From Luidia sarsii (taxonomy: Eukaryota > Echinodermata > Asteroidea > Paxillosida > Luidiidae): a stretch of 64,000 nt of DNA. Positions 36,442-48,100 of this stretch are shown piece after piece; within the stretch, counting starts at the first letter, position 1; every line of letters begins with the position of its first letter. Made by a program: the position numbers and the translations under genes. A model generated the notes under the pieces. The model had not been told where the DNA came from and searched no databases. It worked only from the letters and a program-made list of their open reading frames with translations. The stretch spans positions 434,001 to 498,000 of the forward strand of contig OX465116.1 of NCBI GenBank assembly GCA_949987565.1, written 5' to 3'.

Positions 36442-37970
36442 CCCATGGCAACCATACCTGCAAAACAGTAATGGCATCCGTTGCATTGTGTGTACCATGT
36501 AGACACAGCATGTGTATTGCATGGCCTATTATGTTATCATCACAAGCACAAGTCCCTAGACTTTGATGAGTGGCATTCAAACTATCCTTTTTGTATAATG
36601 TCACATCTTTGGCATCAACGTTAGGTTTGTGAAACAACCTCTTGGCTATGGGACTAGCATCATTTCTATTTTGTTCTGTATAAAGTTGCCAGATATTTAG
36701 CCAGCCTTTCTTCTTGCGCCCATGAATATACATCTCATCACCATCGATTGTTAATAGCATCTAGTTGAGCCATTCAAAATGCTTCCATACTTATTTTTTG
36801 GTGTAATAAAGACAAGTATTATTCCAAAGATTCCATTCAATAGTGCGGAATTTTGAGCTTAGTGATATCCAAAAATTTTGCAAACTGCTTACTGACTAAA
36901 ATTACCAAAATGAAAATTTCAAAATTGAGTGGGCCTGACGTTTTGATCCCAGCACTACCTTTCTCAAAAGCCTTGCTAGGATCGAAACATCAGGCTCACT
37001 AAATTTTGAAATTTTGAGCTTTCAGAATTATTTCACTGAATAATTTTCAGTTTTCAGGTTCTTTTTTCCCTTTATGTTTTTATTATAGTCATTATTTCTT
37101 TTGTGTCCAGTATTGTGATGTGTAAAGTGTATGTATAACCTGGAAAATTCAATAAATGAAATACATGTAGATATAACTGAATAAATGAAATATTATGGGA
37201 AAGGAATTAACTTATTGAATGTTTACCTTCTGTCAGTGTGATAGGAAAAGGGAGAAAGAAAAGCAAACATTAGGATGAGGTATCAAGTCAAGATGGATGG
37301 TTGATAAAGACCCAAATCAATAAGAATCATTGTGTATCTTGTCTGCAATCCATCTTCATTGTTGGCTGACATCACCTACTGGATCACACAGCAAGGTTGG
37401 ACCACTACACAACCAGCGAGCTGCAATTCATTTCATTGCAAATCTTTATCTTGCTGCATGAAACAAAGAAATAAAATAAGTATTTCTTTCAAACTCATAT
37501 TAGATTCTACTTCATTGCAATGGTTAATAACTTTTATCCTACAATTGACAAAATGCAACATTTAGAACAAAGTAATCTACAAACTGCACTTTGTTGAAAA
37601 GCAACAGCCTGATACCATTCCATTGTTCTAAACACGAAACAACAAAGTTTGAAAGAAGAATGGATATTGATTAAAATGCAGAAAACATTCATATCAGTAT
37701 ATCTTTATTAGTTGTTTTACAGCATGTACAAAAGTGCTATGGAACCATAAGCTATGCGAGGCCGTGTCTGAATATATTGGCTGCGGCTAGAAGTATCACG
37801 CAACCCTATAGGAACTGGCTGCAGCCGCTTGTTGACGGCTTCCATAGACTCGTGCGTACTTGCAAGCCATAGCCAATGGATTTGCAGGCAGCCTTAGAGT
37901 TGTTTATGCCTGTCCACGTTTTGGGTATAGCGCCCTCTCTTGATTGTAGTTCCTGCAATGTTTACATTCA
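36442..37970. other. Non-coding stretch with a Penelope-end remnant
   Basis: Outside the duplication. Apart from the inverted hammerhead-like pair at 36866-37020, I see only AT-rich DNA. A 135-codon minus-strand frame (36353-36760) crosses the duplication boundary and has no recognisable domain. Confidence 0.45.
36866..37020. repeat. Inverted pair of hammerhead-like ends
   Basis: A minus-strand motif (36933-36971, core TTGAGAAA, GGTAGT-GCT-GGGATC, AAAACGTC, AGGC) runs straight into a truncated plus-strand motif (36970-36995, CTTGCTAGGATCGAAACATC). Tails TCAAAATT and AAATTTTGA flank the pair. The unit is a small palindromic derivative of a Penelope 3' end. Confidence 0.65.
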
Positions 37971-37974
37971 TTCA

Positions 37975-38046
37975 TAGACTGGTTCCCGTATCACGTTCTT
38001 TCTTCATTTTGTGAGGCGTGTGGAGTAGGGGACGGGAACCAGTCTA
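37975..38046. mobile_element. 72-bp MITE-like hairpin
   Basis: TAGACTGGTTCCCGT (37975-37989) and its exact complement (38032-38046) enclose 42 bases. The ends begin and finish with TA, which could be the target. A related ACTGGTTCCC element with the same upstream GCGCCCTCTCTTG motif occurs near 56460-56600. Confidence 0.6.
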
Positions 38047-38657
38047 ATTCCTTCATCGCCCTGTACTCACGTTGCTCACTCTTCAGCTCCGAATTCCTCT
38101 CGTTTTCCACTATTTCTGAATTTGCAAGCCTCGTCCTGCGTCTTTGCAAGCATCAGCCGTAAGTAGGTTAGACAGTAGGAATGTTGGAGTGCTATGAATG
38201 GTGTATTTGAGGATGTTTTGGGCTTGGATGTTTGTGCATGTTGTAAGCATTGGTGTATGGTGTGTGTAGTGTGCAGTGTGTCAGGCACTATTGCTTGCGT
38301 GCTATCATCAATGCCTTGCTTACACCATGCACCTTACACACTCACACACTCAAACACACGCACACTATTCAACTCACATTATCACATCCCCACAAAGTAC
38401 CTACCACTTTACCTGTGCAAAGAGAATCTCATGAGAAATCTCAGCTTTTAAAGGCTTGGTGCATTTCTAGTCCGAGTAACTTGGCCCTGACAACAAGAAC
38501 AAGTCACCCTTTTTTTATCGAAATTTGAAATTTGGAGGTTCGGGTGACTGTAGTGTAGTCCCACTTACAGTAGTCCCACTTACTGGGCCGCTAGGAGCTC
38601 CCCTTAAACGAGTTTGGAGATTATCTGTCGCACTAGCGTCCCACCGCGTTTTTAATA

Positions 38658-39243
38658 TACTAAAAGAGTAATTCTCAACCGAATGCCTTAAAAAATAAAA
38701 GTGCCCAAAATAGCGTCCAACGATTCAATAAATGCGCCTGCCGGCTTCTACACATGTCCAGACAATCCAGTGGTACTTCAGCGGCACTTACGAGTTATGT
38801 TTGGACCGCAAATCCGACCAAATGACTCCGATGTCGGCAGCGGACATGCAGCGTCGTTGAAATCTCCATTCGTGTCCATGAGGAAATGTGCGAACCCTGC
38901 GCTTTATCAATGAGGCCACGTACAAACGTATTACACGGGGACTTGGTACCAGACATGCTTGGCCAAACACACTGATTGACGACTGTTTCATGTCGCTGTT
39001 ATAGGCCAGCGGGTGACACAGTCTCCTGAACAGCAACTTATCACGAATATCACACATGGAAACCGTGCGTGATCAATGGACAATTAAGAGCTTATAATAT
39101 AACTGTTTGGGAGACTGTGCCACCCGCTGGCCTATAACTTCTAAATTCTAAATTTGTCATATCCCAGAGTCGGATTTCAAAATGTTTGAAATTCACATTC
39201 CTAGAAATCTTGGCCACACACAACTTCCTGTTGGTCTACACTG
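38658..39243 (+). repeat. Tandem duplication, unit 1 (without transposon)
   Basis: Starts TACTAAAAGAGTAATTCTCA and ends TTGGTCTACACTG. Unit 2 follows directly. Where unit 2 has a Kolobok-like insertion at CCTTAA, unit 1 reads CCTTAAAAAATAAAAGTGCCC, giving an almost intact empty site. Confidence 0.85.
38998..39138. repeat. Fold-back inside tandem unit 1
   Basis: GTTATAGGCCAGCGGGTGAC at 38998 pairs with the complement ending CCGCTGGCCTATAAC at 39138. The arms of about 36 bp include ACAGTCTCC/GGAGACTGT and have a few mismatches. The same structure sits in unit 2 at 41529-41669. Confidence 0.7.
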
Positions 39244-39716
39244 TACTAAAAGAGTGATTCTCAACCGAAGGCCTTAAAGAAGAATGAAACCCAGAGAAAA
39301 TAGTTGGCTTATCTCTTTGGTTGATAAAACCAACCTACAATTACCCATGTGCAACTCACCTACGAGTTTCATAAAGAGGGAAAAATCATGGAATTCGGTG
39401 GTCGAATTCGCGTTCCCTCAACCCGCCATGCTTTCGAAATTCCCGGAAGGTCACTGCGGGGGTATGACATCACGGCGGAGACGACCCTGTCTGATTGGTC
39501 AGTTAGGCTTGTTCAATCATTTTAATTTAAACTACAAATATTAATCAACATTTAAAAAAGAATTATACCTCAATGTGTGAGAAAATAATCTTATAATCCT
39601 TTGCAGATTTATTGTTTTTCGCTTTGGTCATTATTTGAATTATTCTTGGGGATTGCGCATAGTCTTGATCTACAAACACTTTCACAGCTTCCTGATTGCA
39701 TACGTTGCACGGACTG

Positions 39717-39885
39717 TACATGTACATGTACAGTGCACGTACAATGTACAAGTTGTGTACTACATGTAATGTACAGTACATGTACATGTACACACTACTA
39801 CTGTACATGTGTGTACTGTTCACGTGTACAATGTACACGTTGTCCTACTTGTAATGTACTACTGTACACGTGTACATTACGTTGG
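39717..39885. repeat. Palindrome-rich GTACATGTAC region
   Basis: A dense mixture of TGTACATGTACA, GTACAATGTAC and CACGTGTAC palindromes inside the Kolobok-like element. Not a regular tandem array. Such ACATGTAC stretches recur through the window (for example 42895, 44570, 52880). Confidence 0.7.
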
Positions 39886-40649
39886 TATCTGTAACAAAAT
39901 AAACGCTGCGCAATTTTGGTTCTCTGTTTTCTTGATCTTCGCCGAATGGCGCCCTGTTATAACAGCTAAACAAGTAGGCCTAAAATAACTTATACACTAG
40001 GGGCTGAGTTTATTAAAGGTCCGACAACTATGACTGGGAGCCCACTGTGTCTGGCTTTTGTTTCAGCTCGCGTAATTTTAATAGCAAAATACGAGAAATG
40101 ATTCAAGAGATGGTCGATGTTTTGGAGAGATTTCAGTTGTACACGTTAGCGAAGCTGTGTGGAGCTTAGTGGGGGTCAGGGGTCATGCACTTCCCAGCGT
40201 ATGCTATGCACACAATAGCTCTGGGTGACAGGAGTTGCGGTCAGCGACCAGGGAATAAACAGTGTGGGCGACTGGAGTCGCGTTCCGATAACGTGTAAAT
40301 TAGGCCTAGCTCCATGTTCTTGTTGCAGCACAAATAAAAATACGGCACGGTACGTATATCCCCCTTCTTCCTCCATGGTAATTGGTACAATACATGTATA
40401 TCCATGGAGTTTACCCTCCATGAGTTACAGATAAGCGGTCTGCGAGAAAGACTAGGCAGAACGTGCATGTGAGAAAAATCACGCTAGGACCGAAACGAAA
40501 ACATACATCAAAAGTCGATCGTATCATACAGGAAAAACATCAAAATTAACTCAGCTTTCTGGATTCCAATGCGGCAATTCGTGAAGCTGTCGATGAACGT
40601 GATGCCACCGCTGGTCGATGTGAAAATACTGAAGGAACGGCATGTTCTT

Positions 40650-40913
40650 TCAGTATATTTCTCGGCTTCGAGCCGGTGAGTTTGGCCCGCAAGTCAACCT
40701 CGATCCCAACTCCTCCTCCGTGAAGTGATCGCTACAAATCACGTCATTTCGACTATATTTGTAGCGGACATTGAGAATTTTTTCTACTTTTATGGCCGCA
40801 GCCCACTTCCCAAACAACTCAGGTCTCTTGGCTTTGCTAGGAACTGCATGGACAGATTTCCCTAGCTTTTTTCCGCTGGCATTGTTACAACCAAAAGCCT
40901 GGCAGTACACCAT
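40650..40913 (-). CDS. THAP-domain ORF of the Kolobok-like element
   Basis: An 87-residue protein starting MVYCQAFGCNNASGKKLGKS. THAP is a C2CH zinc DNA-binding fold: Cys4, Cys9, Cys60 and His63 (CSDHF) are all present, with Trp37 (FGKWAAA) and the AVP stretch at 23-25. The spacing of 50 residues between Cys9 and Cys60 is at the upper edge of the usual range. It begins at ATG and ends at TGA with no C-terminal partner domain. In the host transposon it probably binds the ends. A decayed relative lies at 53404-53717. Confidence 0.75.
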   Translation of the reverse strand: MVYCQAFGCNNASGKKLGKSVHAVPSKAKRPELFGKWAAAIKVEKILNVRYKYSRNDVICSDHFTEEELGSRLTCGPNSPARSREIY

Positions 40914-41846
40914 CGTTCATGCTCGCGAGTGTATATAAACTGCACGCAGTATACATGTGTTGTGTTCACACGTTACTTGTACTTTTGTAGGGATACGTCC
41001 GTCCTGGCCCATGCGGGGGTTGCCCGTCATTATGTCATACCCCCCGCAGTGACCTGCCGGGAATTTTGAAAACATGGCGGGTACAGGGAACGCGAATTCG
41101 ACCACCGAATTCCATGATTTTTCCCTCTTTATGAAACTCGTAGGTGAGTTGCACATGGGTAATTGTAGTTTGGTTTTATCAACCAAAGAGATAAGCCAAC
41201 TATTTTCTCTGGGTTTCATTCTTCTTTAAAAGTGCCCAAAATAGCGTCCAACGATTCAATAAATGCGCCTGCCGGCTTCTACACATGTCCAGACAATCCA
41301 GTGGTACTTCAGCGGTACTTACGAGTTATGTTTGGACCGCAAATCCGACAAAATGACTCCGATGTCGGCAGCGGACATGTAGCGTCGTTGAAATCTCCAT
41401 TCGTGTCCATGAGGAAATGTGCGAACCCTGCGCTTTATCAATGAGGCCACGTACAAACGTATTACACGAGGACTTGGTACCAGACGTGCTTGGCCAAACA
41501 CACTGATTGACGGCTGTTTCATGTCGCTGTTATAGGCCAGCGGGTGACACAGTCTCCCGAACAGCAACTTATCACGAATATCACACATGGAAACCGTGCG
41601 TGATCAATGGACAATTAAGAGCTTATGATATAACTGTTTGGGAGACTGTGCCACCCGCTGGCCTATAACTTCTAAATTCTAAATTTGTCATATCCCAGAG
41701 TCGGATTTCAAAATGTTTGAAATTCACATTCCTAGAAATCTTGGCCACACACAACTTCCTGTTGGTCTACACTGTAGGTACCACACTACATCACTGCACT
41801 ACAATCTGCACTACATGTACAATACATACTTTGTACAGTGTATGTG

Positions 41847-42106
41847 TACGGATACTAGTGTACGGGTATTTCCTGCACTTGAACAATGTGCAACCTTTGC
41901 CACTTGACATTTCCTAGAAATGTCATCAATTGTACACTCATTCATTACTGTACATGTTTACATGTACGTGGTACACCCTACATGGATTCTGTTATTAATG
42001 GCAAATGTCAGTGTGTTTGAAATAACCCATGGTTGCATAACACAATAACAGATGTGTGTGGTGTAGTGTACGTGCATATTATTGGACTTGAACTTGAGCA
42101 ACATGC
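41847..42106 (+). repeat. Dispersed duplicate of ~255 bp, copy 1
   Basis: From GTACGGATACTAGTGTACGG through CTTGACATTTCCTAGAAATG to TATTATTGGACTTGAAC. It closely matches 44204-44460. Sequence on either side differs, so only this segment was copied. Confidence 0.8.
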
Positions 42107-42720
42107 AGGCTGAAGCCAACAACCAAAATAGTTGTGTTTCCAATTTCCTGACCTTCCCTATTTTGACGGCGAGACCCTTTGTTTTTCGGGAAGTGTGTTT
42201 CCTGACAACCCTATTTTCACAGCACTTCTGCACAACCCTAAATTTAGAAGGCATGACCAGTGATTTAAATCAATGTGATTTAAATCATCCACCCCTGCAT
42301 ACATGTAAATCATGTTTATGTTGGCTTGAGTATATTTGTATGTTACACTTAGTGTCTCAGTAAAAAAAAAATCAGAATACAGTGTGCTGCCAAGCGGAAT
42401 TGAATTCCATTCAGTGAATGTTTTCATGGCTGTACCACAGTCTGCACTTTTTCCTGTACCTATTCATAATAGCTTTACCAATGCCTAACCTTTGCCCCAT
42501 GATGTTTGCTGGTAATTTTCCATGAGCTAAGGTCCTGTATATAATATGTGGATTTCCGTCTTTGGGTACAGTATGTACATGTATGTACATGGTTGTATGC
42601 AGACTGACATCAGATCTTCAGTAGCTCAAGTGACACACCTTGTTCTCTGTGCATAACTTTGTAAGTTGTAGCCATCATTCAATGCATTGACTAACCTTAA
42701 GAGTCTACATGTACATGGCT
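42107..42720. other. No gene seen
   Basis: AT-rich DNA containing TTTAAATCAATGTGATTTAAA near 42263 and several ACATGTA motifs. Open frames on both strands lack domains. Confidence 0.4.
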
Positions 42721-42726
42721 TGATGT

Positions 42727-42800
42727 TTCTATTCCTAGCAGGACCTATCCTACATGTAGCTGGGCTGATAAGAAAGGTCCTGCTAGGATTCAAACGTCCC
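42727..42800. repeat. Inverted remnants of Penelope 3' end
   Basis: A partial minus-strand piece (TTCCTAGCAGGACCTATCC, 42732-42750) is followed by a plus-strand motif, GCTGATAAGAAAGGTCCTGC and then AGGATTCAAACGTC (42763-42797). Stem II is intact and the GAAAC box has become CAAAC. Confidence 0.55.
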
Positions 42801-42974
42801 TTGAAATATTTGGCATTTGTATAAGTTTGGTTGTCTGTACAACTTGTCAGTGTACAGTTCTGTAAGGTTTTTATTTGACTGACATTACAGTGTACATGTA
42901 TCGGTATGCTAACTGCTAACCATCTGTATTGAGAAGCACAAGTTTGTCAAAACAGAGTATGCTTACACAGCGAT

Positions 42975-43533
42975 GGAAATAAGCGGAAAAAAATTGATTA
43001 GCAAATAATGCTAATCAAATTGTAATTTGATTAGCAGTATGGTAAAAATGACTAGCAAAAATAAATGCAACAATAAGTCAGTGCATGGATCATTTCTTTC
43101 CTTGACAGACGGGATGCATGCTGGTGCATTGCTGTCCCACCATGTTTGATGCAGTTGTCTCTTTACAGGCTGTACCTGCTGATTCCTGGAACAAAAATGT
43201 TGGAATAATTTCTGACCGCTTTGATTTTTTCCTCGTGCGATCTGCAAAGTTCGCATCAAAATTGCACAGGGCACCACCAAGGTCAACTCAAGGGGGCACC
43301 GAGGCCAACTCACTGTGGCATCAAAACGCCAAACCTTTATTTTACATGTCGCCTTCCTTAGATGTGTACTGAAAAAACAATCTTGATTAGTTATTTTAAT
43401 TAACCGCCTTAAATTCAATTTTGTTTTGAAGAGTAGAAAGATGGCTGCACCTAGGCTTGGGCGGTTTAGGAAAAATCAAAACCGAAAAAACCGCCGGACC
43501 CTCGACTCGATGAAACCGTAAAACCGGTGTGTT
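42975..43533. other. Non-coding stretch with GATTAGCA palindrome
   Basis: TTGATTAGCA and TGCTAATCAA (42994-43018) form a hairpin, followed by a third TTTGATTAGCA. The lead-in CAGCGATGGAAATAAGCGG looks like a hAT-type end. A 3' boundary was not found. Near 43455 GGCGGTTT and CAAAACCGAAAAAACCG suggest another hAT-like end. Confidence 0.4.
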
Positions 43534-44112
43534 TTTTTTCAATGAAAAACAAAATAAAATAAAACTAAATAAAAAACCCCACACAATTCCAATAATAAAG
43601 AAAGAACCCCATGGATTATTATCCCAATCCATGTTTTGTTTCGGTAGTAAAATAAATTTTACTTTGTTGTAGCGTACCGTCTCGCTATACTTCTGGAAGT
43701 TCCGATCAGGCTTGAGTAGCGCAGCGTACTCGATCGTATGCAGCCATGCGGTCGCTGTGCACGTGCACTGTGCAGTATACAGTGTGTGCAAAGACGTGTT
43801 GTGGCATGTCACATTGCAGCGCGTAGGCTGGTTTCGGCCCTACTGGTCCTGTAGTGTCGCTATGGCGTTACCTAGAGGCAGAAACCATACCTAGACTTGC
43901 CAACCTCGCTAACGTCGCAAAGGGAAATTGGTCATAACTAAAATACGCTACTTTCATCGTTTGCCTCCGAATGTTGTTTCCGCGTCATTCAATATTATTC
44001 CCTTCGTCATTAATTTTAAAAGTGGTATGGATAGAAAGAAGAGAATACAGGCTTCAATTTAAGGGTAAAATCAACCGATTTGGACGATGTTTACTGGGTA
44101 GGCGCTTGGCGG
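43533..44112 (+). repeat. Interspersed repeat, copy 1 of pair
   Basis: Matches 46604-47172 over about 570 bp, including CTTGAGTAGCGCAGCGTACT and GGTTTCGGCCCTAC. Left neighbours differ: AACCG-rich DNA here, GGAGAGC hairpin DNA at the other copy. No coding domain recognised. Confidence 0.75.
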
Positions 44113-44203
44113 TTGAAAATCTTAGTCTACCAATTAAATCCGTAGCGGATGGGGAGTCTGGCCGCCGCCGCGCTTGCACTATCAACAGTATAAGTATACA
44201 TGT

Positions 44204-44460
44204 ACTTGTACGTTTACGGGTATTTCCTGCACTTGAACAATGTGCAACCTTTGCCACTTGACATTTCCTGGAAATGTCATCAATTGTACACTCATTCATT
44301 ACTGTACATGTTTACATGTACGTGGTACACCCTACATGGATTCTGAAATGGCAAATGTCAGTGTGTTTGAAATAACCCATGGTTGCATAACACAATAACA
44401 GATGTGTGTGGTGTAGTGTACATATGTACGTGCATATTATTGGACTTGAACCTGAACCTG
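44204..44460 (+). repeat. Dispersed duplicate of ~255 bp, copy 2
   Basis: Partner of 41847-42106. It ends in a tiny minisatellite of (GAACCT)3 at 44448-44466, absent from copy 1. Confidence 0.75.
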
Positions 44461-44862
44461 AACCTGAGAGATGACAATTGACAAGTTTACTTCCAAGTTT
44501 ACTTTCTTTGGCTTTTCTTCTGAACCAATCAAATTGCACTGGATTCAATGAAAACTAGATCTGATGTACATTGTACATGTAGCAGTCAGATTACCTTTTC
44601 ATGGTAGATTGTATCATTACTTTGCTTCAAATAGCACAGTAACTATCTCATTTGGATGTGAAGAAACAAAAGAAGACACCAAACTAATGAGAGATGAATC
44701 TGCCCTGAGATATCCAACTAGAACTGAAAGTTTAAGCTTCATATAAATTCTGATTATTGTCCTGAGAAGCAGAAATCTCCTGCTATGATCTAAACGTCAA
44801 GCCCTCGAAAGATTTGCAGCTATCACTTTACAATTTACATCTACTCTCATCACCTGTTTCAG

Positions 44863-44901
44863 GTCATTCAGCGTACGTGAAGCTCAAGTACACCAATCAC
44901 C
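44863..44901 (+). other. 5' untranslated part of the RING-NHL coding exon 1
   Basis: A good acceptor, CACCTGTTTCAG/GTCATTCAG, ends at 44862, so a non-coding exon or promoter exon lies further upstream. The start context ATCACCATGG is strong. Confidence 0.6.
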
Positions 44902-45195
44902 ATGGCTTCAGCAGACTACATGGAATCCACTAGTACTCTGCTTGAGTGCAGTGTTTGCATGGATGAATTCAATGCGGAAAATTTCCCACGGATTCTTCCG
45001 TGCATGCACGTCTACTGCACTGCATGTCTGAGCAAGCTAGCCAGGGACCATGGAGGCAAGATCAAGTGTCCTGAATGCCGTAAAGAACACGTCGTTATGG
45101 AGGTGGAGGAGTTAGGAATCTGTCTGATGACTATGAAACTACGAGAAATAAAGCACACTCATCAAAAACAGATGGAGGCAGAATATCAGAGACAG
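44902..45195 (+). CDS. Exon 1: RING finger
   Basis: 98 codons. Zinc ligands are Cys16, Cys19, Cys34, His36, Cys39, Cys42, Cys56 and Cys59, in contexts ECSVC, LPCMHVYCTAC and KCPEC. Pro57 after Cys56 and Ile31-Leu32 fit an E2-binding RING surface. The exon ends CGACAG-like at a clear donor (GACAG/GTGAGA). Reading through the donor would add 33 unrelated residues and stop at 45297. Confidence 0.9.
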
Positions 45196-48100
45196 GTGAG
45201 ACATCAGAAAAGTACCGGTATATTCAACCACTGTTTAAGAAGTCAGATAACATTTACCCAGGGCGCATGTTCATTGATTTTGTCCTTTTCAAATTAAAAT
45301 TAAAAAATGGAAGAAAATGAATTGCAATATAAATTTGAAAGCAAAAGAGCCTCCTGGCTTTGTTCTGTTGATTTAAGAGCAACGAAAATTATGACTATAG
45401 CCTTTTCCAATTCAAGTTAAACAAATAGATGAAGACTTGAATTGAAAAAGCTGCATCCACTTTAGGCCTTTTTGCACTGGACAAATCTCAGGGTTGAAAA
45501 TCGCCGACTATTCACACTTGACGACATGTACACATTTTCGAGATTCACTTCAACCCGAATTGATCTCAACCATGCTGCGGACTAGGGTTGAAATTTTGGC
45601 CCCGGGTTGAGTGCCGTGGGCTTTTTGGGGTGTACGGGTACAAAGGTCATGACAACGGAGTTCACGCTTTTTGTTGATGTTTGTTAAATGTTGGTAACTT
45701 GGTACACCAGACGGATTTTTGGTTGCAGAGACTAGCTAATTCCCTCGATTATGACGCAAACACAGGATTGGGAGACCTGAAAATGCTGCTGAAATTCTCG
45801 ATGTTTTGGGCCCAAATTGCCTGACATTGCCTTGCCTGCATCATACGTATATCATGTCAAGATTGTTCTCCGCCTGCGCAAATGTGTGTAAAGCAGCAAA
45901 AAAGAAAGATCATCTTGTACGGAACATCACGATTGAGTGCAGGAGCCATGTTGCTTCTGAATCCATTGCATTGTGGGATTGTTTATCATTGTTCACACCT
46001 GGTGTGAAAAGTTTGCGGTAATCATGGGGTTGAAGTCGCCCCGGGTTGAAATAAGCTCAGTTTGCATGAATCAAGTGTCAAACTATTGTATGCCAGGTTG
46101 AACGCGGGGTTAACAATTCAATTTTCATCCTGGGGCGAGAATTTCTCAACCCGGATGGGTTGAGAGACTGTAGTGTGAAAAGGCCTAGCCAGGTTTACAA
46201 CAATTGGTTGTTTAAATGAAAGCAGGGATGTGATCCCTGGAGATATACGGCAGTTAATGGTTGAATTGCTTCTGACTGGCACACCCACCCCGGCAAAGAC
46301 TAGTTGACTATTTGACTATAAGGGCTGGATACATGTAGCTCAAATGGTAAGAGCGCTGGTACGCAAAACCAGAGGTCTGGGGTTCAAATCTTGGTCCAGA
46401 CAAAGTTTTCTTTGTCATCGTTTCAATCTGACTGAAAATAATGATTAAACTTAGAAACTAAGTACTTAGGATTTGTAATATGAAGTCAATTTTGCAGAGA
46501 GTGAGATGTCTAAGATGACCACCTCAGGCCTTCATTTTAATAAATACGAGGAGCGCTAAAAATTGCTCTCCTTAATTCACTTTGTTGATTTAAGGAGAGC
46601 GATTTTTTTCTATGAAAAAACAAAAGAAAAAACCCACTCAATTCCAACGACAAAGAAAGAAACCCATTATCATCCCAATTCATGTTTTGTTTCGGTATTA
46701 AAATAAATTGCACTTTTTTGTAGCGTGAGTGACCGTCTCGCTAATACTCCTGGAAGTTCCGATCAGGCTTGAGTAGCGCAGCGTACTCGATCGTATGCAG
46801 CCTTGCGGCCGCTGTGCATGTTCACTGTGCAGTATACAGCGTGCAAAGATGGGTTGATGTCATGTCACGTGCAGTGCGTAGGCTGGTTTCGGCCCTACAG
46901 CTCCTGTAGTGTCGCTATGGCTTTACTTAGAGGCGGAAACCAAACCTACATGTAGACTTGCCAACCTGGTTAACGTCGCGAAGGGAAATCGGTCATAACT
47001 AAAATGCATTACTTCCATCGTTCGTCTCTGAATGTTGTTTTCACGTAATTTAATATTTATCCCTTAGTCATTAATGTTGAAAGTGGTATGAATAGAAAGA
47101 GGAGAATATAGGCTTCAATTTGAGGGTAAAATCGACAAATTTTGACGATGTTTACAGGGTGCGCTATGCGGCCGGTAAACACGAGTTTGACTTTTTCTCC
47201 GCCATTTTAGCTCGATCTGCCGCGGCCGAACGGAACGATTTGGCAAATTTGAACTTCCAATTTCTCAAGAAAGAAATGAAAAATCCTTCTCAAATTTTCG
47301 AGAATTCTAGAAAAAAACATTTCTTATCTGGTATGCGTACTTTGGTTGACCGCGAAACTCGAAATATCGCTGGTATAAATGTAATAAACATTAGTTTATT
47401 TGTTAGAAAACAACTGTAAGGGCTGGTGGAAGTCTACTAATCATTGCACGTGTACACGTGCCGAGTGCACACACTGGGCAGCGCGCGATTTCGCATCACG
47501 CGCGATCGACAAACGATCAGCCTCAACTCAACGTAAATCACGACGACGAGTACGGTCCCAAAAGCCGTTTTTAGAGCAGATTTGGTTGGCAAATGTCTTA
47601 AATTTCTGACACAAAACATTTGCGCTTTTAACTCATGTGAACAAAAAACAACAAAAAACAAGGTGATTAAACTCACGGTTTTAAAAAAATCATAATGCTC
47701 TCGTTAAATTTGTAGGGAGCGCTTTTTTTTTGCTCTCCTTGGAAAACATTAAGGAGCGCGGAGGAGCGCTCCTTTCGTTTCAAGCCCTGATATACAAAAA
47801 TGTTGCAAACTGCTTACTGACTCAAATTACCAAAATGCAAATCTCAAAATTTAGTGGGCCTGACGTTTTGATCCTAGCAGGACCTTTCTCATAGGCAGAG
47901 TTAAAGTTAGACTTGCTTCAAGTCTGACTAACATACAAATAATCCATGCCATATTTTCATTGATTTTTTCTGTTCAAGTTCAAGTTTAAACAAATAAAAA
48001 ACCTTTTGCTATAGGAATTGTAAAGCAAAAGAACCTCCTGGCTTTGTTCTGTTGATTTAAGAGCAAAGGAAAATATAACTATAGCCTTTTCCGATTCAAG

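Larger units (their letters stand above)
39278..41225. mobile_element. Kolobok-like DNA transposon with TTAA target
   Basis: Inverted ends AGAAGAATGAAACCCAGAG (39278) and its complement (to 41225) are flanked by TTAA on both sides (39274-39277, 41226-41229). The inverted ends extend about 190 bp with high identity. The element encodes a THAP domain on the minus strand. TTAA targets and a THAP-encoding gene are known traits of the Kolobok superfamily. No transposase core is present in 1,948 bp, so it is non-autonomous. Confidence 0.8.
39244..41776 (+). repeat. Tandem duplication, unit 2 (with Kolobok-like insertion)
   Basis: Same sequence as unit 1, split by the element at 39278-41225. Removing the element and one TTAA leaves about 581 bp against 586 bp for unit 1. 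The flanks match unit 1 closely, so the duplication and insertion look young. Confidence 0.85.
45335..46540 (+). repeat. Repeat family X, copy 1 (split by MITE)
   Basis: Recognised by CTCCTGGCTTTGTTCTGTTG, then CTTGAATTGAAAAAGCTGCA, then GATCCCTGGAGATATACGGC, then a tRNA-like segment. Copies at 48005-48300 and 49497-49900 share parts in the same order. A MITE interrupts this copy after CATCCACTT. Confidence 0.75.

Noticed and set aside
36353..36760. 135-codon minus-strand frame as a gene
   Set aside because: It crosses the end of the segmental duplication, is not kept in the other copy, and has no known motif.
40470..40500. Another hammerhead-like motif (CACGCTAGGACCGAAACG)
   Set aside because: It lies in Kolobok-like sequence shared with 53270-53340, lacks the CTGA box and stem II, and matches only by chance at GAAACG.
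43118..43418. Overlapping frames on both strands near 43.2 kb as an exon
   Set aside because: No domain and no convincing splice sites; surrounded by transposon ends.
46323..46401. Functional tRNA gene
   Set aside because: A six-base insertion precedes the A box, T33 is changed, and the segment is embedded in a larger repeat.
47120..47419. 99-codon frame as a gene
   Set aside because: It overlaps a repeat, begins within it, and no family is recognised.
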